49,777 nucleotides of DNA from Bacteroidales bacterium (GCA_017451395.1 JAFSPR010000097.1:1-49777); one strand, 5' to 3'; shown: positions 39,976-47,740, counted from the first letter of the stretch. Notes: generated from the letters alone by a model not told the origin. Program-made: numbers and translations.

Positions 39976-39983
39976 TAACTTTG
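39976..39983 (+). promoter_or_regulatory. -7 promoter element of the mre operon
   Basis: TAACTTTG matches TAnnTTTG, 33 bases before the mreB ATG. It should drive the six tightly packed genes up to 46561. Confidence 0.65.
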
Positions 39984-40016
39984 AAAGTTAATCGCAAATA
40001 GACCTATACATAGCAT

Positions 40017-41042
40017 ATGGCTTTCAGTTTTTTAAGTCAGGAACTGGCAATAGACCTTGGAACCGCCAACACCGTCATCTTCCAGAATGACCAGATAGTG
40101 CTGGACGAACCCTCCATCGTCGCCATTGACAACCAAACCGGAAAATGCATCGCACTTGGCCAGAAAGCCAAACTGATGCACGAGAAAACAAACCCCGGAA
40201 TCAAAACCGTACGCCCTCTCCGTGACGGCGTCATCGCAGACTTCAACGCGGCGGAAATGATGATCCGCGGCTTCATAAAGCAGGTGAACTCCCGCCACCG
40301 CAGCCTCTTCGCCCCCAACATCAAACTGGTTGTGGGCATCCCTTCCGGCTCAACTGAGGTAGAGATCAGGGCCGTCCGTGACTCCTCGGAGCACGCCGGC
40401 GGACGTGACGTATACCTAATCTACGAGCCTATGGCCGCAGCCCTTGGTATCGGCCTTGACGTTGAAGCGCCTAAGGGAAACATGGTTGTGGACATCGGAG
40501 GCGGCACCACGGAGATTGCAGTCATCTCCCTTGGCGGCATCGTCCAGCAGGAATCCATCCGCGTTGCCGGTGACGTCTTTACGGCCGATATCCAGAATTA
40601 CCTGAGGCAGCAGCACGTGATAAAGGTAGGTGAAACTACCGCCGAAAGAATCAAGATCGCCGTCGGCGCAGTCATTCCACAACTCCCCGGCGAGGAACCG
40701 GAGCCTTTCGTGGTACGCGGTCCCAACCTTATGACCGGCCACCCCGCAGAGGCCGTCATCCCCTACCAGGAAATCGCCCACTGCCTGGACAAATCCATCG
40801 CCCGTCTTGAGGCAGCCATCCAGCAGGTCCTGGAGCAGACTCCGCCGGAACTGTACTCGGACATTGTGGAAAACGGCATCTTCCTAAGCGGCGGCGGCGC
40901 CCTTCTCCGCGGCCTGGACAAGAGGCTCTCCGACAAAGTGAACATCCCGTTCCACGTGGCGGAAGATCCCCTCAAGGCCGTTGCCCGCGGCACCTGCATC
41001 GCCCTCAAGAACACAGACAACTACTCCTTCCTTATGAGATAA
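40017..41042 (+). CDS. mreB: Rod shape-determining protein MreB
   Basis: Bacterial actin homologue; forms membrane-bound filaments that guide side-wall synthesis. It has 341 residues, the usual length. Actin-fold nucleotide motifs are visible: phosphate 1 AIDLGTANTVIF, connect 1 and phosphate 2 NMVVDIGGGTTEIAVISLGG, and the adenosine motif NGIFLSGGGALLRGLDKRL. The N-terminus MAFSFLSQELAIDLG is the amphipathic membrane-binding start. It heads the operon mreB-mreC-mreD-mrdA-rodA, with a -7 box upstream and only 3 bases to mreC. Confidence 0.98.
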   Translation: MAFSFLSQELAIDLGTANTVIFQNDQIVLDEPSIVAIDNQTGKCIALGQKAKLMHEKTNPGIKTVRPLRDGVIADFNAAEMMIRGFIKQVNSRHRSLFAPNIKLVVGIPSGSTEVEIRAVRDSSEHAGGRDVYLIYEPMAAALGIGLDVEAPKGNMVVDIGGGTTEIAVISLGGIVQQESIRVAGDVFTADIQNYLRQQHVIKVGETTAERIKIAVGAVIPQLPGEEPEPFVVRGPNLMTGHPAEAVIPYQEIAHCLDKSIARLEAAIQQVLEQTPPELYSDIVENGIFLSGGGALLRGLDKRLSDKVNIPFHVAEDPLKAVARGTCIALKNTDNYSFLMR

Positions 41043-41045
41043 AGG

Positions 41046-41855
41046 ATGCCAAGACGCAGTGCCCTTCCCGGAATAGTGAACTTCGCGGTCTTCATTTTAC
41101 TGGAGATCGCGTCACTGTATCTCATAACCCACAGTTCAGAACTTCAGAAAACCTGGATTGCGGGTGCGGGAAACGCTGTCAAGGGCGCCGTCTGGGGCAG
41201 TTCTGAGAAGGTTCGGAATTTCTTCTCCCTCCGCGGAACAAATGAGCAGCTTTCTCAGGAGAACTACCTTCTGGAGAAGGAGGTAATACGCCTCAGGGAG
41301 CAACTGAGGCTTGCCAAGGCCGATACCGTGAAACTTGGGAAACTCCCCGGCTACACCACCCTTCCCGCAGAAGTTGTGAAGATGAGCCGCTCAAAGCAGC
41401 ACAACTACATCATTGTGAACAAGGGCTATGAAGACGGCGTCCAGGAGAAATCCGGCATAGTGACCCGTGAAGGCGTTGTGGGCATCATAGATGCCGTAAG
41501 CGCCCATTTCTCCTATGCTCTCTCCTTCCAGAATGCCGATATCTCCATCAGCGCCCGCCTTGGCTCCGAGGGCGGCAGCGGACTTCTTGTATGGGACGGC
41601 AAAAGCACAAACGGTGCCATCCTGAAGGAAATCCCACTGCAGTACAAGTACAGCCCCGGTGACACCATCTACACCAGCGGCCATTCCCTGGTGTTCCATC
41701 CGGACATCCCGCTTGGAACGGCCGGCAAGGCAAAGATCGTGAACGGATCTACCAATGAGATCCAGGTAACCCTGTTCCAGGAGTTCAAGGCCATACGCTA
41801 CGTGACCATAGTGCACAACGATTCATTTAACGAAGTGGAGGAGTTCCTGAAATGA
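41046..41855 (+). CDS. mreC: Rod shape-determining protein MreC
   Basis: A 269-residue elongasome scaffold. One N-terminal membrane helix (~9-27), a coiled coil (~58-90, EQLSQENYLLEKEVIRLREQ), and the two beta-barrel domains in the periplasm: PAEVVKMSRSKQHNYIIVNK, GIVTREGVVGIIDAVSAHFS and KYSPGDTIYTSGHSLVFHPD. It links PBP2 to MreB. mreD begins inside its last codons (4-base ATGA overlap), which fixes co-translation. Confidence 0.95.
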   Translation: MPRRSALPGIVNFAVFILLEIASLYLITHSSELQKTWIAGAGNAVKGAVWGSSEKVRNFFSLRGTNEQLSQENYLLEKEVIRLREQLRLAKADTVKLGKLPGYTTLPAEVVKMSRSKQHNYIIVNKGYEDGVQEKSGIVTREGVVGIIDAVSAHFSYALSFQNADISISARLGSEGGSGLLVWDGKSTNGAILKEIPLQYKYSPGDTIYTSGHSLVFHPDIPLGTAGKAKIVNGSTNEIQVTLFQEFKAIRYVTIVHNDSFNEVEEFLK

Positions 41856-42361
41856 AAAAGAGTTTCTGGATAGCATACGCGCTTCTTTTCATTGCCCAGT
41901 TACTCCTGTGCAACTACTTTGTGTTCACCCCCTGGATGATGGCAACCCTCCTTCCGGCAATGGTCCTGTGCATACCCCTTAACATAGGCACCACCGGGGC
42001 TATGATCATAGCCTGCCTCACCGGCCTTGGGGTGGATTTGATGGCCGAGGGTATAATCGGCATCAACGCCCTTGCGCTTGTGCCCGTTGCCTTTGCCAGG
42101 AAGAAGATCATCTCCATGGTGTTCGGGCAGGACCTCATTACCCGGGAAAAGCCATTTACAATCTGCAGAAACGGCCTTACAGCAGTGCTTATGGCTCTTT
42201 TCATAAGCCTTGCCATCTACCTTGTCATATATATCTGGGCCGATTCCGCCGGCACCCGCAGTTTTGGCTTCAACGCTGCACGCTTTGGCGCTTCGCTGGC
42301 CGTAAGTATGGTTTTCTGCGTGCTTTCCGTGAGGGTTCTCACGCCATCGGATTCCAGGTAG
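41852..42361 (+). CDS. mreD: Rod shape-determining protein MreD
   Basis: A 169-residue inner-membrane protein with about five hydrophobic helices, consistent with MreD. There is little sequence motif to quote; the call rests on length, hydrophobicity (SFWIAYALLFIAQLLLCNYF at the start) and the fixed position between mreC and mrdA. It overlaps mreC by 4 bases and ends one base before mrdA. Confidence 0.9.
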   Translation: MKKSFWIAYALLFIAQLLLCNYFVFTPWMMATLLPAMVLCIPLNIGTTGAMIIACLTGLGVDLMAEGIIGINALALVPVAFARKKIISMVFGQDLITREKPFTICRNGLTAVLMALFISLAIYLVIYIWADSAGTRSFGFNAARFGASLAVSMVFCVLSVRVLTPSDSR

Positions 42362-42362
42362 A

Positions 42363-44201
42363 ATGGAGCCGGGAAAGCGTCATATCCCGCTGCTCATCGG
42401 CCTTACGATAGCCGCCCTGGCGCTGCTTGGAAAGATCTTTTCCCTGCAGGTGATTGACCGTTACAAGGAAGACGCGGACCGTAATTCCACCGTCTATGAG
42501 ACCATCTACCCTACCCGCGGCATAATCTACGACCGCAACGGGAACATCCTGGTTGGTAACAAGGTGGCCTACGACATCCTAGTGAGCCCCCGTGAGGTCC
42601 AGGCCTTCGATACCGTGGCTCTGGCTGCGGTGCTGGACGTAACGCCGGAATTCATCCGCGGAAAACTGAAGGAATACCGCCGCAGGCGCAGCGCCATCGG
42701 CTTCCAGAGCGTCACCATGATGCGTATGGTTCCGGCCGAAACCTATATGCGCTTTGACGAGGTAAAATACCGTTTCCCGGGCTTCAAGGGCCAGGTGAGG
42801 GGCGTGAGGGATTACCCCTTCAACGCCGGCGGAAACCTTCTTGGATATGTATCGGAGGTGAACCAGGCCTATATTGACAGGCATCCCGACGAATACCGGA
42901 GCGGAGACTACGCCGGAATGACAGGCATTGAGGCCGCCCGCGAAAAGGAACTCCGCGGAGAGAAGGGCTACCACATCTACCTCCGCAATTCCCGTAACCA
43001 AATTGAGCAGCCCTACAAGGACGGCGCCGAGGACAAGGAGGCCATTCCGGGGCACGACATCGTGACCACAATTGACGCCCATCTCCAACAGTATGGGCAG
43101 GAACTTATGCAGAACAAGGTTGGGTCAATCGTTGCCATAGAGCCGTCCACGGGGGAAATCCTGGCGCTGGTATCATCACCCGGCATAGATGTTTCCCAAC
43201 TGGCCGATATCGGCCGGCACTGGGAGGAAATCTCCACCAATCCCTACAAGCCCATGTACAACAGGGCGGTGCAGGCGTCGTATCCTCCCGGATCCGTTTT
43301 CAAACTTGTGAATGGTCTTATCGGCCTTCAGGAAGGTGTCCTCAGGCCGGAAATGACTTATCCCTGCCACCAGGGCTATCACTTTGGCGCGGGGCACAAA
43401 CTTGGCTGCCACGTGCACAAGAGCCCCCTCAATATGGAGGAGTCCATAATGATGAGCTGCAACGCCTACTATTGCTACGTGCTCAAGAATATCCTGGACA
43501 ACCGCAAGTACGGCAACGTCGCCGACGGTATGGACCACTGGCGGGAGATGGTGATGAGTTTCGGTTTCGGCAGAAAACTTGGGAGCGACTTCCCGGCGGA
43601 ACTTTCCGGCAGCATTCCCTCCTCAAAAACCTACAACAGGGCATACGGAAAGGGCCGATGGAACTCCACCACGGTGATATCCCTGTCTATCGGCCAGGGA
43701 GAGATCCTTGCTACGCCCATGCATCTTGCAAACCTCTGCGCGACCATTGCAAACAGGGGTTACTACTATATCCCGCACATCGTGAAGGAGTCCGAGGGCG
43801 TGCCCCTGGACCAGAGGTTCAAGGAAAGGCAGTACACGATGGTCGATACCCTGCAGTTCCCCAAGGTGATAAAGGGTATGTGGCGCGCCGTGAATTCAGG
43901 CCCCGGGATGGGCGGCACGGCGTGGATAGCGCACGTTGATTCCCTTGAGATATGCGGAAAGACAGGCACCGCGCAGAATCCACGCGGCGCCGATAACTCC
44001 GTTTTCATATGCTTTGCCCCGATGGACAATCCAAAGATTGCCATTGCGGCGTATGTGGAGAACGGAGGCTTCGGGGCCACTTATGCTGCTCCCATGGCCT
44101 CCCTTATGGCGGAAAAATATCTTACAGGTTCGGTTTCCAGGCCCGCGCTTGAAAAGCGTATGAAAGAGGCCGATCTAATGGCAAGGGTTAAGCATGATTG
44201 A
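42363..44201 (+). CDS. mrdA: Penicillin-binding protein 2 (elongation transpeptidase)
   Basis: The class B transpeptidase that cross-links side-wall peptidoglycan with RodA as the glycan polymerase. It has 612 residues: an N-terminal membrane helix (~7-27), the pedestal region with RGIIYDRNGNILVGN, then the transpeptidase domain. Its motifs are SxxK in YPPGSVFKLVNGL, SxN in MMSCNAYYCYVL and KTG in EICGKTGTAQNP. The ATG follows the mreD stop by one base. Its 3' end overlaps rodA by 8 bases. Confidence 0.96.
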   Translation: MEPGKRHIPLLIGLTIAALALLGKIFSLQVIDRYKEDADRNSTVYETIYPTRGIIYDRNGNILVGNKVAYDILVSPREVQAFDTVALAAVLDVTPEFIRGKLKEYRRRRSAIGFQSVTMMRMVPAETYMRFDEVKYRFPGFKGQVRGVRDYPFNAGGNLLGYVSEVNQAYIDRHPDEYRSGDYAGMTGIEAAREKELRGEKGYHIYLRNSRNQIEQPYKDGAEDKEAIPGHDIVTTIDAHLQQYGQELMQNKVGSIVAIEPSTGEILALVSSPGIDVSQLADIGRHWEEISTNPYKPMYNRAVQASYPPGSVFKLVNGLIGLQEGVLRPEMTYPCHQGYHFGAGHKLGCHVHKSPLNMEESIMMSCNAYYCYVLKNILDNRKYGNVADGMDHWREMVMSFGFGRKLGSDFPAELSGSIPSSKTYNRAYGKGRWNSTTVISLSIGQGEILATPMHLANLCATIANRGYYYIPHIVKESEGVPLDQRFKERQYTMVDTLQFPKVIKGMWRAVNSGPGMGGTAWIAHVDSLEICGKTGTAQNPRGADNSVFICFAPMDNPKIAIAAYVENGGFGATYAAPMASLMAEKYLTGSVSRPALEKRMKEADLMARVKHD

Positions 44202-45726
44202 CGGGCGCTCATCAGGAAGAAGAGGCATCCGTCAGACGGTAGACTGGTGGATGATAATTGTGTACCTTGCCCTTGTTGTCATAGGCTGGGTGAATATCTA
44301 TGCCGCAACGCATACCGCCGGGGCCGGTTCAATGCTGGACTGGGGCTCCCGCGCCGGGAAGCAGTTTGTGTGGATACTCACATCATTCGGCCTTGCCGCG
44401 CTTATCCTATGGGTGCTGCCGCCGCAACTGTGGGAGAGCGGCGCGCCGGTGTTCTATGCCTTTGTGCTGGGGCTTCTGGTACTGGTGATATTCGTCTCGT
44501 CGGATGTCAAGGGTTCACATTCGTGGTTCGACCTTGGCCCCATACGCTTCCAGCCGGCGGAGATTTCAAAGATAACAACGTCACTGCTGCTGTCGCTTGT
44601 CATGAGCCAGCAGTGGTTCAAGATGGGGCGCGTGAGGGACTTCCTTCTGGCGGCGGCAATAATCGGCCTTCCAATGCTTGTGATTGTGGCCGAATCCGAA
44701 ACCGGCAGCGCCCTGGTGTACGCCGGATTCATCTTCGTGCTTTACAGGGAAGGGCTTTCCGGGTGGTGGCTGGCGGCTATCGGCCTTATTATCCTGCTGT
44801 TTGTGGGAACGCTTACGGCCGGGGCCTACACCACTCTTCTCATAATGATTGGGATACTGCTTCTCAGCACGGCCCTCAGCGAGCCTTCGCGCCTTAAAAA
44901 GAGGCTTCTTCTTGGAGGCGGTTTTGTGCTCCTGATGGCGCTGTTCCCCCTTCTCCTTGGATGGATTGACGGCCTTGTGCAGGGGGAAATGGATAAACTT
45001 GCGCTGCGTCCGTGGGTGCCCCAGGCCGATGAAACGGACGACTACTTCTGGGGCTTCATCCAGAAGATCAAGCCGGTGTGGGTGCTCATAGGCCTTTCTT
45101 TTGCCGCTCTGCCGTTCCTTCTTTGGCAGGCCTATAAGATCAAGGACAAGTTCCTTGCGCTCTGCTGCGGGGTTTTCATTGCCGGAACAATTATGGTGTT
45201 CTCTACGGACTTTGTGTTCCAGAACGTGCTCCAGCCTCACCAGAGGGGCCGAATAGAGGTTCTGCTGGGGCTCAAGGAAGACCTTGCCGGGGTTGGCTAC
45301 AACGTGAACCAGTCCAAGATTGCAATAGGCTCCGGCGGCCTTCTTGGGAAGGGCTTCCTGAAGGGCACACAAACCACTTTCGGCTTTGTTCCGGAGCAGT
45401 CCACGGACTTTATCTTCTGCACCGTTGGAGAGGAGTGGGGGTTCCTTGGCTGCCTCATTGTGATAAGCCTTTACGTGTGGCTCATTGCAAGGCTCATAAT
45501 GGATGCGGAGCGCTGCAGGGGCAAGTTCACGCGCATCTACGGATACTGCGTTGCGTCCTGCATCTTTATGCACCTTTTCATCAACGTGGGTATGACCGTG
45601 GGGCTTATGCCGGTTATCGGCATACCTCTGCCTCTGCTCAGTTACGGCGGGTCTTCCCTGTGGGCATTTACAATACTGATATTCATCTTTTTGGCACTTT
45701 ACAGAAATGAGAAAAAATACTTCTGA
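44194..45726 (+). CDS. rodA: RodA glycan polymerase (SEDS family)
   Basis: Polymerises lipid II into glycan strands for side-wall growth, in complex with PBP2. At 510 residues it is longer than E. coli RodA (~370), the common situation in Bacteroidota, because of extra segments between the membrane helices. It has about ten membrane helices. Family blocks: IRFQPAEISKITTSLLLSLV, NVLQPHQRGRIEVLLGL, GYNVNQSKIAIGSGGLLGKG and EQSTDFIFCTVGEEWGFLG. IPLPLLSYGGSSLWAFTILI closes the pattern. It starts inside mrdA (8-base overlap), and the SDR gene starts inside its last 20 bases. Confidence 0.96.
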   Translation: MIDGRSSGRRGIRQTVDWWMIIVYLALVVIGWVNIYAATHTAGAGSMLDWGSRAGKQFVWILTSFGLAALILWVLPPQLWESGAPVFYAFVLGLLVLVIFVSSDVKGSHSWFDLGPIRFQPAEISKITTSLLLSLVMSQQWFKMGRVRDFLLAAAIIGLPMLVIVAESETGSALVYAGFIFVLYREGLSGWWLAAIGLIILLFVGTLTAGAYTTLLIMIGILLLSTALSEPSRLKKRLLLGGGFVLLMALFPLLLGWIDGLVQGEMDKLALRPWVPQADETDDYFWGFIQKIKPVWVLIGLSFAALPFLLWQAYKIKDKFLALCCGVFIAGTIMVFSTDFVFQNVLQPHQRGRIEVLLGLKEDLAGVGYNVNQSKIAIGSGGLLGKGFLKGTQTTFGFVPEQSTDFIFCTVGEEWGFLGCLIVISLYVWLIARLIMDAERCRGKFTRIYGYCVASCIFMHLFINVGMTVGLMPVIGIPLPLLSYGGSSLWAFTILIFIFLALYRNEKKYF

Positions 45727-46561
45727 ACCGCTCAGGATCCTTGTTACCGGAGCCAGCAGCGGAATTGGCTATGACGCCGCCGCGGAGCTAGCCCGCCTAG
45801 GCCACACCGTCTTTGCCGCCGCCCGCCGCGTGGCCCTCATGGAACCTTTGAGGGAATTCGGAGTCACCCCGGTGGCGCTGGATGTTACCTCCGAAGAGTC
45901 CATTGACGCTTGCCTTGCCGTTACGGGGCCGCTGGACATCCTTGTGAACTGTGCCGGTTACGGTTCCTTCGGCGCCATTGAGACCGTGCCGCTGGAAGAG
46001 GCCCGCCGGCAGATGGAGGTGAATCTCTTCGGCCTTGCAGCCCTTTGCAAGAAGGTTCTTCCTTATATGCGTGAACGCCGTTCCGGCCGAATTATCAATA
46101 TCAGTTCCGTGGCGGGCAAGGCCTGCCTGTACTTCGGAGGCTGGTACCACGTGTCAAAATACGCCGTGGAGGCGTTCTCGGATACCCTCAGGATGGAAAT
46201 GAAGCCGTTTGGAGTGGACGTGGTCCTCATCGAGCCCGGCGCCACCCGCACGGACTGGGGCATCATTGCCGCCGACCACCTTCAGAAATCATCCACCGGC
46301 ACGGCCTACGAGGGCCCCGCCCTTAGGGAAGCCGCCGTCATGCGCAAAGGATTCACGCTCAAGATACTGGCCAAGCCTTCCGTGGTTACACGCGCCATCG
46401 TCAAGGCCGTGAAGGCACGGCGCCCCCGCGCCCGCTACCGCGTTGCCACCGGCGCTACCGCCATAGTGTTCTGGCATGGCATCCTCCCCACCCGCTGGTG
46501 GGACGGCGCCGTGAAGCAGTTAGGCGCCCCCTGGCTGGCCAAGGTTGCGGAGAAGTTGTAG
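45707..46561 (+). CDS. Short-chain dehydrogenase/reductase
   Basis: A 284-residue classical SDR. The Rossmann cofactor site is TGASSGIGYDAAAELA. LDILVNCAGYGSFG is the NAG-type block. The catalytic triad is Ser in IINISSVAG, Tyr-Lys in WYHVSKYAVEAFS, with EPGATRTDWG as the PG motif. The AARR after the first strand favours NADP(H), though this is not decisive. The substrate is unknown; it may act on a lipid or sugar. It overlaps rodA by 20 bases and closes the rod-shape operon, so it is co-transcribed with wall genes without an obvious functional link. Confidence 0.9.
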   Translation: MRKNTSEPLRILVTGASSGIGYDAAAELARLGHTVFAAARRVALMEPLREFGVTPVALDVTSEESIDACLAVTGPLDILVNCAGYGSFGAIETVPLEEARRQMEVNLFGLAALCKKVLPYMRERRSGRIINISSVAGKACLYFGGWYHVSKYAVEAFSDTLRMEMKPFGVDVVLIEPGATRTDWGIIAADHLQKSSTGTAYEGPALREAAVMRKGFTLKILAKPSVVTRAIVKAVKARRPRARYRVATGATAIVFWHGILPTRWWDGAVKQLGAPWLAKVAEKL

Positions 46562-46608
46562 GCCTACTGGCCAGCAACACCCTGACAATCAATCACTTAC
46601 TCATCCAC

Positions 46609-46630
46609 GGGTGCACTTGCTGGTGCACCC
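46609..46630. repeat. GTGCAC palindromic repeat, copy 3
   Basis: GTGCACTTGCTGGTGCAC with GGG/CCC ends, downstream of the SDR gene. On the opposite strand it reads TTACGCAAAGTC before the palindrome, close to TTACGCATTTCA at copy 2, so the conserved unit is longer than the hairpin. TTACTCATCCAC on the other side resembles the flanks of copies 1 and 2. Confidence 0.75.
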
Positions 46631-46689
46631 GACTTTGCGTAATCTGCTGACAACCACCCACTTTCGCGCCAGGCCCATTTAGGCCGATT

Positions 46690-46825
46690 GCCGTGTTGAC
46701 AGCCAAACCACCTTCTACGGCCACTTTTACTGCCGACACGGCAACAAAATCGGCCTTTTCCCCGGAAAACGCAGCCATGTTGGCGCTAAAAACCCAATTC
46801 TGAGCCATCTGGCTGTCAACACGGC
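46690..46825. repeat. Inverted repeat cluster, GCCGTGTTGAC family
   Basis: GCCGTGTTGACAGCC (46690-46704) and GGCTGTCAACACGGC (46811-46825) are a perfect 15-base inverted repeat about 106 bases apart. Inside lie a short hairpin TGCCGACACGGCA (46731-46743) and a degenerate copy GCCATGTTGGCGCTAAAA (46774-46791). The hairpin at 1608-1665 carries the same unit. Confidence 0.7.
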
Positions 46826-46855
46826 CACCGCTATGGATAATTCCATTTTATTTAC

Positions 46856-46863
46856 TATCTTTG
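46856..46863 (+). promoter_or_regulatory. -7 promoter element of the tRNA-Leu gene
   Basis: TATCTTTG matches TAnnTTTG and lies 14 bases before the mature tRNA 5' end at 46878. Confidence 0.6.
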
Positions 46864-46911
46864 CAGTCCCACATCCTGCCTTGGTGGTGGAATGGTAGAC
46901 ACGAGGGACTT

Positions 46912-47642
46912 AGAGAAGCTCTTTGAAATAATTATTTGTAATACACGAAATTAATTATTAAATTCGTGTTTGCCATGAAGAAGAAATGTCAATATACTCA
47001 GGAAGACGTGCAAAAGGCTGTTGCCAACAATAAGTCAATAGCTGGAGTGCTAAGAGATTTGGGATTAAGACCTATCGGAGGGAACTACAAAACTGTTCGT
47101 CATCTGATTAAGAAACACAATCTGGACACCTCGCACTTTACGGGGCAAGGATGGAATGTCGGGTTAAAATTTAATCCAAAAGTAATAATCTCCAATGATC
47201 AAATATTTGTTTCAGATTCCTCATATAAGTGTTCATGGCGGCTTCGCGAAAGATACAAGTCTGCACTTGGCATCAATTATTGCGAAGACTGCCATCTTTC
47301 TGAATGGCAAGGGCAACCAATTCCGTTAGAGATTCATCATATTAATGGGATTAACACAGACAATCGAATCGAGAATCTAAAGCTTCTTTGCCCAAATTGT
47401 CACGCCCTCACAGGTAATTACAGAGGAAGAGCAAAATTGAGTGCACTCTCTGAAAAGAGAGATGTAGAATGCCGTAAATTCAAGGAAACCATAACGGGTA
47501 ACGCCGATGGCAATCTTGAGCCAAGCCTTTGAGAGAAGGAAGGTGCAGAGACTAGACACGGCACACCTAAAGAGCATAGCTCCAAGGTGAAGGAATAGTC
47601 CAGACCACAAACAGAAATGGTGGCGAAAGCCATAGTGGTAAG
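46912..47642 (+). ncRNA. Group I self-splicing intron with HNH gene
   Basis: A 731-base intron with a recognisable group I core. P1 is probably GGACTT (exon end) with AAGCTC (46916-46921). P2 is a hairpin ACACGAA/TTCGTGT before the HNH gene. P3 is TGCCGT (47470-47475) with ACGGCA (47558-47563). P4 is CCAT (47489-47492) with ATGG (47507-47510). P7 is GACTA (47550-47554) with TAGTC (47596-47600). P8 is CACCT (47564-47568) with AGGTG (47585-47589), plus an inner GAGC/GCTC. P9 is capped by a GAAA tetraloop (TGGCGAAAGCCA). The terminal base is the expected G (47642). The segments AAATTCAAGGAAACC, GGCAATCTTGAGCCAA and GGTGCAGAGACTAGA closely resemble the conserved core of chloroplast/cyanobacterial trnL introns, placing it in that subgroup (IC3). 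Folding was done by hand. Confidence 0.92.
46975..47532 (+). CDS. HNH homing endonuclease encoded in the intron
   Basis: A 185-residue protein, presumably a homing endonuclease that spreads the intron into intronless trnL alleles. The HNH zinc/metal site is complete: Cys103-x2-Cys106 (YCEDCHLSE), then LEIHHINGINTDNRIENL with His121-His122 and the Asn, then Cys139-x2-Cys142-His143 (LCPNCHAL). The N-terminal ~60 residues look like a helix-turn-helix (YTQEDVQKAVANNKSIAGVL, then IKKHNL), a likely DNA-recognition part. I prefer the ATG at 46975; a GTG three codons upstream is possible. The gene lies between P2 and P3, and its last ~20 codons (from about residue 166) run through the P3 5' strand, P4 and P6 to a stop at 47530-47532. 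So one sequence must serve both protein and ribozyme. Confidence 0.93.
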   Translation: MKKKCQYTQEDVQKAVANNKSIAGVLRDLGLRPIGGNYKTVRHLIKKHNLDTSHFTGQGWNVGLKFNPKVIISNDQIFVSDSSYKCSWRLRERYKSALGINYCEDCHLSEWQGQPIPLEIHHINGINTDNRIENLKLLCPNCHALTGNYRGRAKLSALSEKRDVECRKFKETITGNADGNLEPSL

Positions 47643-47699
47643 AAAATCCCTTGGCCCGAAACGGCCGTGCGGGTTCGATTCCCGCCCGAGGCACGCCAG

Positions 47700-47740
47700 A
47701 ACGCAACTACTTAAATATCAAGTTGTTGCGTTTTTGTTTT
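47700..47740 (+). terminator. Terminator after tRNA-Leu
   Basis: AACGCAAC (47700-47707) pairs with GTTGCGTT (47725-47732). After one T-T mismatch an inner ACTT/AAGT extends the stem. TTTGTTTTT follows. It starts 7 bases after the tRNA end, just inside the proposed mini-element. Confidence 0.85.

Larger units (their letters stand above)
46562..46877. other. Repeat-rich gap before the tRNA gene
   Basis: 316 bases with no convincing gene. It holds GTGCAC hairpin copy 3 (46609-46630), two GGCCGAT/ATCGGCC copies (46682, 46748), a cluster of GCCGTGTTGAC-type repeats (46690-46825) and the tRNA promoter (46856-46863). Confidence 0.65.
46878..47693 (+). tRNA. trnL-UAA: tRNA-Leu(UAA), interrupted by a group I intron
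   Basis: 5' exon 46878-46911, 3' exon 47643-47693. Joined, they fold as a class II tRNA. Acceptor GCCTTGG pairs with CCGAGGC (one T-G pair). The D stem is GTG/CAC with the GGTAGA loop. The anticodon stem is AGGGA/TCCCT around the loop CTTAAAA, giving anticodon TAA. The long variable arm is GGCC/GGCC, and the T stem is GCGGG/CCCGC with loop TTCGATT. The discriminator is A47693; CCA is not encoded directly after it. The break falls between U34 and A35 of the anticodon, exactly where cyanobacterial and chloroplast trnL(UAA) genes carry theirs. The gene is also the apparent attachment site of the element downstream. Confidence 0.93.

Noticed and set aside
46593-46808. A 71-codon minus-strand open frame in the gap before the tRNA gene
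   Set aside because: It runs through the GTGCAC hairpin and the GCCGTGTTGAC repeats, has no recognisable domain or promoter, and is best explained as repeats that happen to stay open.
47694-47698. CGCCA after the tRNA-Leu discriminator as an encoded CCA end
   Set aside because: The acceptor stem fixes A47693 as the discriminator; the CCA two bases later is out of register, so CCA is probably added after transcription.
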